Below, one piece after another: positions 1-8,222 of a DNA stretch of 64,000 bases (positions within the stretch are counted from its first letter, which is position 1; each line of letters opens with the position of its first letter). The notes beneath the pieces were generated by a model, which saw only the letters and a list, made by a program, of their open reading frames with translations, did no database searches and was not told where the DNA came from. The stretch comes from Leucobacter musarum subsp. musarum. Lineage in GTDB: Bacteria > Actinomycetota > Actinomycetes > Actinomycetales > Microbacteriaceae. Location: the NCBI RefSeq assembly GCF_001273845.1, contig NZ_JHBW01000089.1:1-64000 (forward strand), read 5' to 3'. The position numbers and the translations under genes are program-made.

Positions 1-30
1 AACTGCTCCACCCCGCGGCACTCCTCCAGG

Positions 31-900
31 TTAGCGCGCGGAGGTCGGAAGATCGAATCGAGGCGGCTGCTTGGCGCGCCGCCGCTCGCTCACGATGAAG
101 ACGATGAGCAAGATGAGCCCGGTCGCGATGACGAGATAGGTGCTCAGCGATGCCACGATGGCCAGAGGATTGCCGTGCGCGGGGTGCGCGCCGAAGAGGA
201 AGAGCGTCGGGTCAGTCGAGGCGTGCAACAAGATGGGCCAGATCAGCCGACCGGTGAGTCGCAGTGCGAGGTACATGATAATGCCGAAGCAGAAGGTATA
301 GAGCACCTGCAGCGCGGTCGTCGCGAGACCCTGGTCGGTCGTGAAGAAATTGCCTGCGTGCAATGCGCCGAAGACTGCGGCGGAGACGAGTGCCACCGCG
401 ATCTCGCCGTGACCGGCCTTCCGCATGAGGTTCACCACCAACCCTCGTGTCAGTACCTCTTCGGCGAATCCGATGCACAGGCCGGTGAGTAACCAGGTCG
501 CGATGAGCACCCCGCCCGCTGACGAGTAGTCGAGTGCGCCGAACGCGCTCGCGTTGATCGCCAGCACGACGCCGATGCCGATCCACATCCATCCGCGTCC
601 GCGAACCGGCTGCGGCCCGAAGAGCTCGCGCAGCCACCCGAGCGAACCGGCGAATGCCACGAGCACGATCGAGCCGAGCACGATCGGCAGTGCAGTGTCG
701 ATGAGCACATCCGCGGGGCTGCCGGCTGCGCCGCGTACTGCGCCGCCTGCGGGGAAGATCTGCACGACGACGAGCGACAGCAGTTGGTAGACCGCGTAGT
801 AAGCAGCGGCCAGCACGATCGCGCGCCACCAGTCGCCCCGCTCCCAGAAGCGGCGCCAGGCCGAGGGGGCTGCGGTGAGGGCGTGCTCGGCCTCGTGCAT
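31..900 (-). CDS. CPBP family intramembrane metalloprotease
   Basis: Polytopic membrane protein of 289 residues with the three CPBP (Abi, PF02517) signatures: EEVLTRG with Glu147, Glu148 and Arg152, FGALH with His181, and HASTD with His226 and Asp230. The family includes type II CAAX prenyl endopeptidases and bacterial membrane proteases; the substrate here is unknown. The reading frame is open a further 74 codons upstream, but that extension is Arg/Gly-rich and unlike a protein of this family. I therefore chose the ATG at 898-900, just before the hydrophobic segments begin. It is a single gene, separated by about 300 bp from the surface-protein gene upstream. Family membership is clear; protease activity is inferred. 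Confidence 0.85.
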   Translation of the reverse strand: MHEAEHALTAAPSAWRRFWERGDWWRAIVLAAAYYAVYQLLSLVVVQIFPAGGAVRGAAGSPADVLIDTALPIVLGSIVLVAFAGSLGWLRELFGPQPVRGRGWMWIGIGVVLAINASAFGALDYSSAGGVLIATWLLTGLCIGFAEEVLTRGLVVNLMRKAGHGEIAVALVSAAVFGALHAGNFFTTDQGLATTALQVLYTFCFGIIMYLALRLTGRLIWPILLHASTDPTLFLFGAHPAHGNPLAIVASLSTYLVIATGLILLIVFIVSERRRAKQPPRFDLPTSAR

Positions 901-1147
901 GCGGCGACTCCAGTCTCCAGGATCCTGCGGCCAACGATATCGTGCGCGGCACCCCAGCTGTCCCCTGCCCAGGGGACAATCGCAAATGCGTGCTTCCTCA
1001 GGCACCGGGCGCTGGCCGAGAATGGCACGTGTCGAGGCCGACGTGCCCCCACGTGCACCCCCTGCACTCCTCATCGTCGCCTCGACCCGCGCCCCCTCGG
1101 ACGACGTTCCGCGGGGGCGCACTGTGCTCCCCGGCGGTATACGGCAT

Positions 1148-1183
1148 GGGGGCGCGGGCGAGCCGAAGCCCGCCCGCGCCCCC
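1148..1183 (-). terminator. hairpin terminator after the LAXTG surface protein
   Basis: Perfect 13-bp G+C inverted repeat (arms 1148-1160 and 1171-1183, 10-base loop), 20 bp beyond the stop codon of the surface-protein gene. There is no U-tract, as is common in high-GC actinobacteria. The rest of 901-1202 shows no convincing gene or second structure. Confidence 0.7.
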
Positions 1184-1202
1184 GTGGGCTCCTGCTCCGC
1201 GC

Positions 1203-4200
1203 TTACGTGACGCGGCGACGGCGCAGCAGCAGCGCACCGCCCGCGACGAGCAGCGCGAGGGCTCCGGCGATCCAGCCGGTGAGCGCGCCAGCGCCCGTGC
1301 GAGCGAGATCGTTCACGCCCGGGGTACCGGGGTGCGCCGGATCACCCGGGCCCGCAGCAGGGTCGGCAGCTGAGGTTGCTTCCGCACCCGAGGCATTCGC
1401 GTCCGCGCTCGCGTCAGATCCAGCATCAGCGCCGTTCGCGTCGCCTGACGTATCGCTGTCGGCGGTGGCCCCGGTACCCGAGTCGCCCTCGTTGGTGGTC
1501 GGGTTCACGACGACACCGGCATCCCAGGTGGGATCGATGCCCTCGGTGGCACGCACGTCGGCCCACTCGTACTCGTGGGTGAGACGCGTGTTGTCGGGGC
1601 CGAGCACGATGGTGCCGGTGCGGCCGGTGAGCGGATCGGCATCCGAATCGATCGCGTCGTCATCCCCGGCATCCTGACGGGTGAACGAGTAGATCTTCGC
1701 CTGCTCCGGGGTCAGCGTGAACTGCACCTGGTACTCGCCCGCGGGCAACTCGTCGAACAGGTACCGACCGCGGGCATCGGTGGTGGTTGTCGCAATGACT
1801 TCGCCGTCGCGGATCAGCTCGACGGTCACGCCGGGCAGCACCTGCTCGTCGCCGTCCTGCTGCCCATTGCGGTTCGCGTCGATCCAGACGACATCGCCGA
1901 TGGCGTAGCTGCGCTCGGGCTCGATGACGGGCTCCGGAGTGTTGGGGAGCGCCACCTGTTCGGATGAGCCGTCGGTACCCACGGTGATCCGGCGCAGCTC
2001 GTCACTCAGTACGTAGCCGGCGGGCGCGACGTCTTCGCGCAGCCAATACGTGCCGGGCTGCTTCACCAGCGGCGAAGTGCCGTCTGCGGCGACGATGCGG
2101 CCATCGACGAGGTGCAGCTCGCTCAGCACGACGGTCGTCTCGTCTGCGGCGAGCACCGAGAACCGTGCGTCGGGGTCGGAGACCACGGCCTCGGCGTCGG
2201 TGCTGTCACGCTTGACGAGGTCGAGCGGGTACCCATCAGACGGGGTGATCGTCGCGCTGGTGGATCCGATGACGTTCGTGATGCCCACGTTCGCCGCGAA
2301 GTCGGTCACGTGCACCTTGAAGTACAGGCTCACGGTCTGCCCGCTGGTCAGCTTGCCCTTCTGCAGGGTGACCGAGTCGTTCTCGGCGTTGTAGGTCGCC
2401 GTGATGTTCGAGTCGGGGATGCGGTAGGTGTCGTTCGCCGCAACGGTCCCGTTTGCCACGTCACCCGGGGCGACGAACCCGACGAACTCGACGCCCTCGG
2501 GCAGCACGTCGACGACGTCTTCGATCATCGTCGTGAAGCTGCCGTGCGGCATCAGCTCGACGCGGTAGACGAAGTCGCTCGTGAGGAGGTTGCCCTCGGC
2601 GTCGGTGTCGACGCGCAGGTTCGTCGTGTAGCTGTCGGTGGCGGCATCGTAGACGCGCTTGCGCACCTCCATCTCGTTGCCGAAGCTGGTGGCCTCGGCG
2701 GTCGTGTGCGAGGTGTAGACGATCTCGGATGACGCGCCCTCGTAGCGTGCGTTGTTCGTGATGTCGAGCGTCTGCTTGCCGTTAAGGGCGTGCGTCGGCA
2801 GCGTCACCTCGATGTTCCAGGCCTTCGTGAACGGGCCCTCGGCGCCGCCCCACGCCGCGTTCTGTGGGAACGCGGCGTTCGGAGTGATGATGAGGTTGCC
2901 GGCCTCGTCGATCGTGAGATCGAATGTGCTGCCGTCGAGCGGGTAGTTCGAGTCGTAGCGGCCGGTGATCGACGCGCGGATCTGGTCGAGCGTTTCAGCC
3001 GTGACGTCGAACACGTCGTGGTCGATCGGATCGATGATGCGCGAGTGCGCGGCATCGCCGACGTTATTGCCCACGGAGAACGTGAACGGGATCTGCGCGA
3101 CGCCGCCCGGGGTCACCGAGGTGGTTGCATTCTGCACGCGCTTACTGAACTTGCTGGAATCATCGACGCCGCCAGTCGTATCCTTCGGCACGGTGATGGT
3201 CGTCGTTGCATCCTTGCCCTCGTATTTCTTCCACGAGGAGTCGGTGCCGAAGATGAAGTAGGCGTTGTTCTGCACACGGTACTGCGATTCGTACTGGTTC
3301 TGCGAGCTGCTCGAACCGGGCAGATCGGTAATGGTCGCGTTCGCCATGACCGTGTACTTCTTCGAAGTATCCTTGCCGAGGTTCAGATACAGGGTGTTGC
3401 CGTCGATGAAGTACTGATGCACGTACGCGTCGGCGGCCATCTCGACCTCGAGGTTGCCGGTGACGTCGGTCGCGCGCGTGACTGCGACGGCATCGCCGTT
3501 CTGGTCAACGACGGTGAGGAAGTTCGCGTCATTGAGGTTCCAGGCCGCCTGAGCAGGCAGCGGGTCACGCACGACTACGTTGCGGGTGAGCTCGAAGGTC
3601 GGGTCCGAGACGTTCTGGAAGACCGTGAGGTCAGCGCCGAGCGTGTACGTCACGTCGATGCCGCCGGCGATCTCCGTGCCTGCCCCCTGCGTCGTGCCGA
3701 GCTGCTGAGTGGTCGTGTCGACGCGCTTCGAGAACGCGGTGCCGGTGCCCGGCTTGGTGAGGCCGGCGCGGCTGCCCGAGAACTTGGTCGTGGCCGAGTG
3801 CTGCTGACCGTTCACGTCGACGGTGTTCGTCAGCGACACGGAGTAGCCGCCGCCGTTCACCGGGTTGACGGCGTCGTACTTCGCCTGCAGCTCCTCGCGG
3901 ATCGCATCGAGTGCGGCGATGTCGGTGATGGTCGCGCGGTACTGGAAGGTGTAGACCGAGTTCGCCTCGGCATCGAACGTCGCGGTGAACGAGGCGCCCG
4001 AGATCGCGGGAAGCGAGGTCACGGGTGTGGTCTGCGGGTGCAGGCCATCGGTGTCGCGCACGACCTTCGAGCCGGTCAGCGAGTTCGCGACGTAGGTGAG
4101 CCCGGTTCCCAGCGTGTCGGTAAGGGCGACGCTGCGTGCATCGGTGCTCGAAACGGTCACAGTATAGGGAATCTCGGTGCCAATCACACTCTCGTCGATA

Positions 4201-4790
4201 ACGACGCGGCCGTCGACGATCGAGTGGGGCAGTGAACCGCGCGACGTCGACTTGTTCGACCCCGTGCCGGTGGCCTGAGGTTGCTCGCCGGGCTTCGTCA
4301 CGATGACGCGCTGGGTCGTCGATTCGCCGCCCGCCGACCAGACGAGGTCGCGCGAACCCGACGTCTCGATTTCGGTGAAAGTGAGCTGCAGATCGAGATA
4401 GCCCTGGCTGACGTCGCCGGGGAACGGATCGGCGAACGTGATGACGAGCTCGCCCTGCCCGTTCACCTCGAGCGACCGCACGGCAGTGTTGCCCGCGGGG
4501 ACCGTGAGCGCGCCCTGCGGGATCGTCACGCCTTTGGGCAGCTGCACGGCAACCACGGCGCCGTCGTCCATGCTGCCGTAGCCGATCTGGAAGGGGTAAC
4601 TCTGCCCCTCGACCAGCACCGGCGTGCCGTTGAAGTTACCGCTTCCGTCGACCGGAAGGATCGTCACTTTGCCCCCGGCGGCAAAGGCCGGGGCGCTGAG
4701 GCCTCCGAGCGCCAGCAGTGCGACGAGCAGGCCCGTCAACACTTGCACCAGTGTTCGTGCGCGACCCATTCTCGCGACTCTTTCTGTCAT
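1203..4790 (-). CDS. LAXTG-anchored surface protein with isopeptide-type and SdrD B-like domains
   Basis: Secreted, wall-anchored adhesin-like protein of 1195 residues. A signal peptide (basic start, hydrophobic core, cleavage near AFA at 35-37) precedes a long Thr/Ser/Asp-rich region of fimbrial isopeptide-type repeats. A SpaA/Cna-B-like domain follows at about 855-948 (starts LVKRDS, contains GTYWLREDVAPAGY). An SdrD B-like calcium-binding domain lies at about 961-1094 (GDVVWIDANRNGQQDGDE). Next come an Asp/Ala/Gly/Ser linker at 1095-1161, LARTG at 1162-1166, a hydrophobic helix and RRRR. LAXTG is the motif used by class E sortases of actinobacteria. The ATG at 4788-4790 has a GAGGGCG ribosome site and starts a proper signal peptide; the longer open frame lies in the leader. 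No sortase gene is in the window. Confidence 0.88.
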   Translation of the reverse strand: MTERVARMGRARTLVQVLTGLLVALLALGGLSAPAFAAGGKVTILPVDGSGNFNGTPVLVEGQSYPFQIGYGSMDDGAVVAVQLPKGVTIPQGALTVPAGNTAVRSLEVNGQGELVITFADPFPGDVSQGYLDLQLTFTEIETSGSRDLVWSAGGESTTQRVIVTKPGEQPQATGTGSNKSTSRGSLPHSIVDGRVVIDESVIGTEIPYTVTVSSTDARSVALTDTLGTGLTYVANSLTGSKVVRDTDGLHPQTTPVTSLPAISGASFTATFDAEANSVYTFQYRATITDIAALDAIREELQAKYDAVNPVNGGGYSVSLTNTVDVNGQQHSATTKFSGSRAGLTKPGTGTAFSKRVDTTTQQLGTTQGAGTEIAGGIDVTYTLGADLTVFQNVSDPTFELTRNVVVRDPLPAQAAWNLNDANFLTVVDQNGDAVAVTRATDVTGNLEVEMAADAYVHQYFIDGNTLYLNLGKDTSKKYTVMANATITDLPGSSSSQNQYESQYRVQNNAYFIFGTDSSWKKYEGKDATTTITVPKDTTGGVDDSSKFSKRVQNATTSVTPGGVAQIPFTFSVGNNVGDAAHSRIIDPIDHDVFDVTAETLDQIRASITGRYDSNYPLDGSTFDLTIDEAGNLIITPNAAFPQNAAWGGAEGPFTKAWNIEVTLPTHALNGKQTLDITNNARYEGASSEIVYTSHTTAEATSFGNEMEVRKRVYDAATDSYTTNLRVDTDAEGNLLTSDFVYRVELMPHGSFTTMIEDVVDVLPEGVEFVGFVAPGDVANGTVAANDTYRIPDSNITATYNAENDSVTLQKGKLTSGQTVSLYFKVHVTDFAANVGITNVIGSTSATITPSDGYPLDLVKRDSTDAEAVVSDPDARFSVLAADETTVVLSELHLVDGRIVAADGTSPLVKQPGTYWLREDVAPAGYVLSDELRRITVGTDGSSEQVALPNTPEPVIEPERSYAIGDVVWIDANRNGQQDGDEQVLPGVTVELIRDGEVIATTTTDARGRYLFDELPAGEYQVQFTLTPEQAKIYSFTRQDAGDDDAIDSDADPLTGRTGTIVLGPDNTRLTHEYEWADVRATEGIDPTWDAGVVVNPTTNEGDSGTGATADSDTSGDANGADAGSDASADANASGAEATSAADPAAGPGDPAHPGTPGVNDLARTGAGALTGWIAGALALLVAGGALLLRRRRVT

Positions 4791-4810
4791 TTTCGCCCTC
4801 CCCAGGCATG

Positions 4811-4843
4811 AAAAAAGAGGGCACGCGAAAATACCGCGCACCC
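4811..4843 (-). terminator. terminator-like hairpin in the leader of the surface-protein gene
   Basis: Read on the minus strand: a 9-bp stem including two G-U pairs (arms 4835-4843 and 4819-4827), a 7-base loop, then a U-rich run (complement of 4811-4818). It lies 20 bp upstream of the ATG at 4790 and downstream of the predicted promoter. That is the placement of an attenuator rather than of a gene-end terminator. The regulatory role is inferred. Confidence 0.55.
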
Positions 4844-4907
4844 CCCAGTGCCGACGCTGCTCATTCAGCGCCTCCGAACGTGGATGATGTCCACGAATCC
4901 GCAAACT

Positions 4908-4937
4908 AGTTTAGTTTCTGAATAAATGTGCATGCAA
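4908..4937 (-). promoter_or_regulatory. predicted promoter of the surface-protein gene
   Basis: Minus-strand TTGCAT (complement of 4932-4937), an 18-bp spacer and TAAACT (complement of 4908-4913), in the only A+T-rich island between the divergent genes. This predicts a leader of about 110 nt that would include the hairpin at 4811-4843. Confidence 0.5.
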
Positions 4938-5087
4938 ATCTATCGGCGGAGTGACCCCCAATGCGGGGCCACCGCGCGGCGGTTTCGCGCTCAGCGGAGG
5001 TGCAGCCCGCACCGGCGCGCCGCTCAGGCTGCGGGCGTACGCTGCGCCGTGGGCGCGCACCGGGCGACGCCCGCGAAAGGGGATCCC

Positions 5088-5510
5088 ATGAGCATCGTCT
5101 ACACCGCAGAAGCCCTCGCCACCGGCGACGGACGCAACGGCCACGTCAAGACCGTCGACGGCTTCGTCGACACCGACGTGCGCGTACCCGAATCGATGGG
5201 TGGCCCGGGTGGCGCCCCCAACCCCGAAGCGCTGTTCGCTGCCGGCTACGCAACTTGCTTCCACGGTGCCCTGCAGGCGGTCGCGCGGGCGCAGAAGATC
5301 GACATCGCCGATTCGAGCGTCGGATCGCGCGTGCACCTCAGCGGCGGCGTCGACGGCGGATTCGAGTTGTCGGTCGAACTCGAGGTGATCCTGCCCACGC
5401 TCGATCATGACCAGGCCCAGCAGCTCGCCGACGCAGCCCACCAGGTGTGCCCGTACTCGAACGCGACCCGCGGCAACATCGACGTGAAGATCACCGCCTC
5501 CGACGACTGA
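5088..5510 (+). CDS. ohr: organic hydroperoxide resistance protein (Ohr, OsmC/Ohr family)
   Basis: Cytoplasmic thiol peroxidase that reduces organic hydroperoxides. It has 140 residues, the usual Ohr length. The peroxidatic cysteine is Cys57 in YATCFHGAL and the resolving cysteine is Cys121 in VCPYSNATRGN. NPEALFAAGY precedes the first cysteine as in Ohr rather than OsmC. The ATG at 5088 follows GAAAGGGGA; the open frame upstream is Arg/Pro-rich and not Ohr-like. The gene stands alone and no OhrR-type MarR regulator lies next to it. Its neighbour is divergent upstream and convergent downstream. Confidence 0.93.
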   Translation: MSIVYTAEALATGDGRNGHVKTVDGFVDTDVRVPESMGGPGGAPNPEALFAAGYATCFHGALQAVARAQKIDIADSSVGSRVHLSGGVDGGFELSVELEVILPTLDHDQAQQLADAAHQVCPYSNATRGNIDVKITASDD

Positions 5511-5548
5511 GCGCCGACCACCGGTCGCGCTGCGCGCCGTCGGCGTCG

Positions 5549-6307
5549 CTATCGTGCGGTATCGATGGCGCGCAGCGCTGCGGCCCCGGTCGCGAGTTCG
5601 TCGCGCGCCTCGGGGTGCGCAGCGTACCAACGGATCGCCTCCGCCACGATCGCCGGGTCGCTGCCGATGTGGTGGGTGTCGATGATGATCGGGCCGCCAT
5701 CGCGGTTCACGATCGTGAGTTTCGGGCCGTGGGGGCCGAACGCGCCGGCGCTCTCGATCGCATCCCACGGCAGATCGAAGCGCCGCGCGCCGCGCACACC
5801 GCGAATTCCCGCCGCATCGAGCTGCAGTCCGAGCGGCGTGCGCAGGCCCCAGAGTTGGCGCAGCAGTGAGACCGCCCCGAGCACGATCAGCGCGTATGGC
5901 AACACCTGAGTCAGCCGGGTGCTGCCGATCTGATTCGGAAGTCCGAGCGCCGTGACGAGCAGCAGCGTCGCCCCAGGGATCATGAACGCGATGGAGACAG
6001 CGGCGAAGGCCAGCGGAATCGATAGCGGCGGCACGAAACGCAACGATCCGGTGTCAGCGACCCGCACGACGCCCGTGGAGAGGGCACGCGTCCAGATCAA
6101 CAGCGCCGTCACGAGCACCAGAGCGGCCAGCGCGAGCGACGCCATGAAGAGCCGGAAACCTGAGCGGTCATCGGCGAGCGCCACGAGTGCCGGGACCGCG
6201 GGCAACAGGTACAGCGCCCAGATGATCGGCGAGGGCTCGCGGCCGTTCGGCAGCACCGAGCGGCGGTGCGTCGGCACCTGGGGTGCGTAGAGTCGGGATC
6301 GGGTCAC
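5549..6307 (-). CDS. membrane protein of unknown function, last gene of the ESX-like operon
   Basis: A 252-residue protein not recognised as a named family. The N-terminal 130 residues hold about four hydrophobic helices (for example near WALYLLPAVPALVAL and AFAAVSIAFMIPGATLLLV). The C-terminal 100 residues are a soluble domain (LGLQLDAAGIRG...FDLPWDAIES) reminiscent of PH-like domains in actinobacterial membrane proteins. It starts 3 bp after the stop of the upstream gene, so it is very probably co-transcribed with the three genes at 6311-7994. The start at 6307 is the first in frame and sits between the genes as expected of an operon. Confidence 0.7.
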   Translation of the reverse strand: MTRSRLYAPQVPTHRRSVLPNGREPSPIIWALYLLPAVPALVALADDRSGFRLFMASLALAALVLVTALLIWTRALSTGVVRVADTGSLRFVPPLSIPLAFAAVSIAFMIPGATLLLVTALGLPNQIGSTRLTQVLPYALIVLGAVSLLRQLWGLRTPLGLQLDAAGIRGVRGARRFDLPWDAIESAGAFGPHGPKLTIVNRDGGPIIIDTHHIGSDPAIVAEAIRWYAAHPEARDELATGAAALRAIDTAR

Positions 6308-6310
6308 GCC

Positions 6311-7420
6311 TTACCTCGCCAGCTGCGGGCCCTGCCAGGCCGTGGTTCCGTCATAGAGCCATCCGTCGATGGACTCGCGCACATCGAGTGGTACCCACGA
6401 TTCCCACCCCCACTTCGCAGCGCTGCCGATCGCGATGCCGCCCACGACGACGCCACCGATTACCCAACCGACCGGGCCGCCGGCCGCAGCGATACCGGCG
6501 CCGACCGCGGCGCCCCCGCCGATACCGGCCCCGGCTTCCACGATGGCCGATGAACCGGATTCACCGCTCGCGATATCGTCGGCCACCGAGATGATTTCGA
6601 TGACATTGCCTGCGATAGGAATGAGCTTGCTGACGCGCGAGACGCCGTGGATATCGTCGAGCAGATCGGCGACGCCCTCCCTGATGGCGCGCGGGTTGGC
6701 CGCTTCGGCCGCGGCCTTCACCCCCGGGTGACCCGATCGCAGGCCCCGAGTGAAATCGTCGGCATCCTGCTGCATCTGCTGTGCGACGCCGCGGTAGTCG
6801 GCCAGATCACGGCGAACGCGCTCGTCGGCAGCAGTAAGCGCCGTCGAGACGAGGTCGGAGTTGCCGAATTCGAGTTCGTCGAACGTCGCGCCGAGCGACG
6901 CGAACCCCTCGACGTCGGCGATGAGCGGTGCCATGTGCTCGGCGATCCACGCTTCGAGATCGCCCCACCACGTACCGACGCGTTCTGCGAGGTCGTTGTA
7001 GGTGCGCACCCGAGACATGTGCGCGTCCCACTCCGGATCCTCACCGGGCACCGAACACACCTGAGCCGAAGACGTCGGCTGCAGCACCTTCTTGCCGTAG
7101 ACCACGAGATCGCGCTCCCGGCACTGCTCGAGATACCCGTCGAAATCGCGCACCCCGCGCTCAAGACGTGTCGCGTAGGCGTGGAACACGTCGGCGGCAT
7201 CGCCGAGGTAGCTCGGCACTGAGTTGCTGTGGTTCCGCACCGCGGTCGTCGTGCGCTGAAACGCGTTGCCGGCCTGACCGACCATGTACATCTGCGCGTC
7301 GCTCGCGATGTAGGCCAACTCAAGGTCGAGGTCGACGAGCCCGTCTTTCATCGCATCGAGCCGCTCCGCGAGCGTATGGATGGCCGCGGGGTCTCCGGGA
7401 ATGGCGAGATCGATGCTCAT
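6311..7420 (-). CDS. helical ESX/type VII-like exported protein of unknown function
   Basis: A 369-residue protein. Residues 1-115 are predicted long amphipathic helices (DPAAIHTLAERLDAM...), like WXG100/LXG-type N-termini, although no strict WXG turn is visible. The middle is helical with several Trp and two Cys. Residues about 295-345 are a Gly/Ala/Ile-rich hydrophobic segment (GAGIGGGAAVGAGIAAAGG). Similar layouts occur in actinobacterial proteins that travel through type VII secretion, but I cannot prove that here. Its ATG overlaps the stop codon of the upstream 97-residue gene by one base (TGATG), so the two are translationally coupled. No EccC-type ATPase is in the window. Confidence 0.7.
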   Translation of the reverse strand: MSIDLAIPGDPAAIHTLAERLDAMKDGLVDLDLELAYIASDAQMYMVGQAGNAFQRTTTAVRNHSNSVPSYLGDAADVFHAYATRLERGVRDFDGYLEQCRERDLVVYGKKVLQPTSSAQVCSVPGEDPEWDAHMSRVRTYNDLAERVGTWWGDLEAWIAEHMAPLIADVEGFASLGATFDELEFGNSDLVSTALTAADERVRRDLADYRGVAQQMQQDADDFTRGLRSGHPGVKAAAEAANPRAIREGVADLLDDIHGVSRVSKLIPIAGNVIEIISVADDIASGESGSSAIVEAGAGIGGGAAVGAGIAAAGGPVGWVIGGVVVGGIAIGSAAKWGWESWVPLDVRESIDGWLYDGTTAWQGPQLAR

Positions 7421-7713
7421 CAGTCGGTGAGTTCCGCTTCGAGATCGCGCAGCTCATCAGCGATCTCCACATCGGTATTGTCCATGTCGTCGATCACGTC
7501 GATGGCGATGACGCTGAGCGCCCGCGCGGTGTCGGCGGTGAGGCCCGCGGCTTCGACGCCCGCCGAGGTGATGAACGCGATGAACGTCGAGGCGATGCCG
7601 CCATCGGGCGCATCAGGCAGCCGGCCAATGGCAGCATCCGCGGTGTCGACGCGGTCAATCACCTCGTTGAGGCGACGCTCCATATTGACGCGGTCAATGG
7701 AGATCTCGGTCAT
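7420..7713 (-). CDS. small helical protein, WXG100-like partner
   Basis: A 97-residue, acidic, almost wholly helical protein with no cysteine and no signal peptide. The length fits the small ESX partner proteins, but the WXG motif is not present. The frame is open 138 codons further upstream. I chose the ATG at 7711-7713 because the upstream gene ends there in an ATGA overlap (7710-7713), and because the extension is Arg-rich. Its place immediately before the 369-residue helical protein suggests the two are made and perhaps exported together. Function unknown. Confidence 0.65.
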   Translation of the reverse strand: MTEISIDRVNMERRLNEVIDRVDTADAAIGRLPDAPDGGIASTFIAFITSAGVEAAGLTADTARALSVIAIDVIDDMDNTDVEIADELRDLEAELTD

Positions 7714-7994
7714 GCGATGCGCTTTCCGCGCCGCTGATCGGGTGGCACGACGAGGTCGAACGCGACCACGTCGAAGGGCTGGGCCTGCTTGATCCGTTCG
7801 AGCTGTTCGATCGGCAGCAGCACCCACGGTTGGTCGTCGCCGCAATTCGTCGCGAGTCGATCGAGGGCCGTGTACGCGAGCAGACCGTCTCGGCCGTCGG
7901 TGAGGCGTCGCACCACGAACTGCTGTTGCGCGGGGTCGGCGCCCGGAACGACCGGGAAGTAGAGAACGGGCGGCACGATCGTGCGGGGACTCAA
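7710..7994 (-). CDS. small SseB/SAV_915-like protein
   Basis: A 94-residue protein starting at a TTG (7992-7994) behind a strong GGAGGAG ribosome site with a 7-nt spacer, which decides the start. Features such as VLYFPVVPG, GLLAYTALDRL and WVLLPIEQLERI resemble the SseB/SAV_915 group often seen beside actinobacterial ESX-like genes. That assignment is by eye and is moderate. It is the first gene of a four-gene operon (7994 to 5549) with overlapping or nearly abutting junctions throughout. Confidence 0.6.
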   Translation of the reverse strand: MSPRTIVPPVLYFPVVPGADPAQQQFVVRRLTDGRDGLLAYTALDRLATNCGDDQPWVLLPIEQLERIKQAQPFDVVAFDLVVPPDQRRGKRIA

Positions 7995-8126
7995 CGCGGT
8001 ACTCCTCCGAGATTTCGAGTAGGGTCATCGTCACTGTACTGCACGGAACTGAACCGCCCGCCGCCTGCGCGCCGACGCGCCCGCCGCCGAGACGCCGCGT
8101 CCCCAAGTCGGCGGCGCCGAAAGGCA

Positions 8127-8186
8127 CTGAAGTCGCCGAGGCCCTCCCAAGTGCGCGCGCACATGGCAGGGGCTCGGCGACTTCAG
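8127..8186 (-). terminator. hairpin at the end of the mevalonate operon
   Basis: Inverted repeat of 19 bp with one mismatch (8127-8145 and 8168-8186) starting 37 bp beyond the mvaS stop codon. The 22-base interior contains a perfect 12-bp palindrome at 8151-8162. The best reading is a factor-independent or pausing terminator; it could instead be an intergenic palindromic element. Confidence 0.55.
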
Positions 8187-8222
8187 AGGCGCTCGGTACC
8201 GCGGGCCCGGGGCGCCCCCCGC

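Noticed and set aside
2790-4235. 481-residue plus-strand open frame antisense to the surface-protein gene
   Set aside because: Composition is typical of a GC-codon shadow, and the LAXTG protein on the other strand has signal peptide, domains and sorting signal.
5512-5545. 7-bp hairpin between ohr and the convergent gene as a terminator
   Set aside because: The arms are short, the 20-base loop is G+C-rich and there is no U-tract. Not better than chance in this composition.
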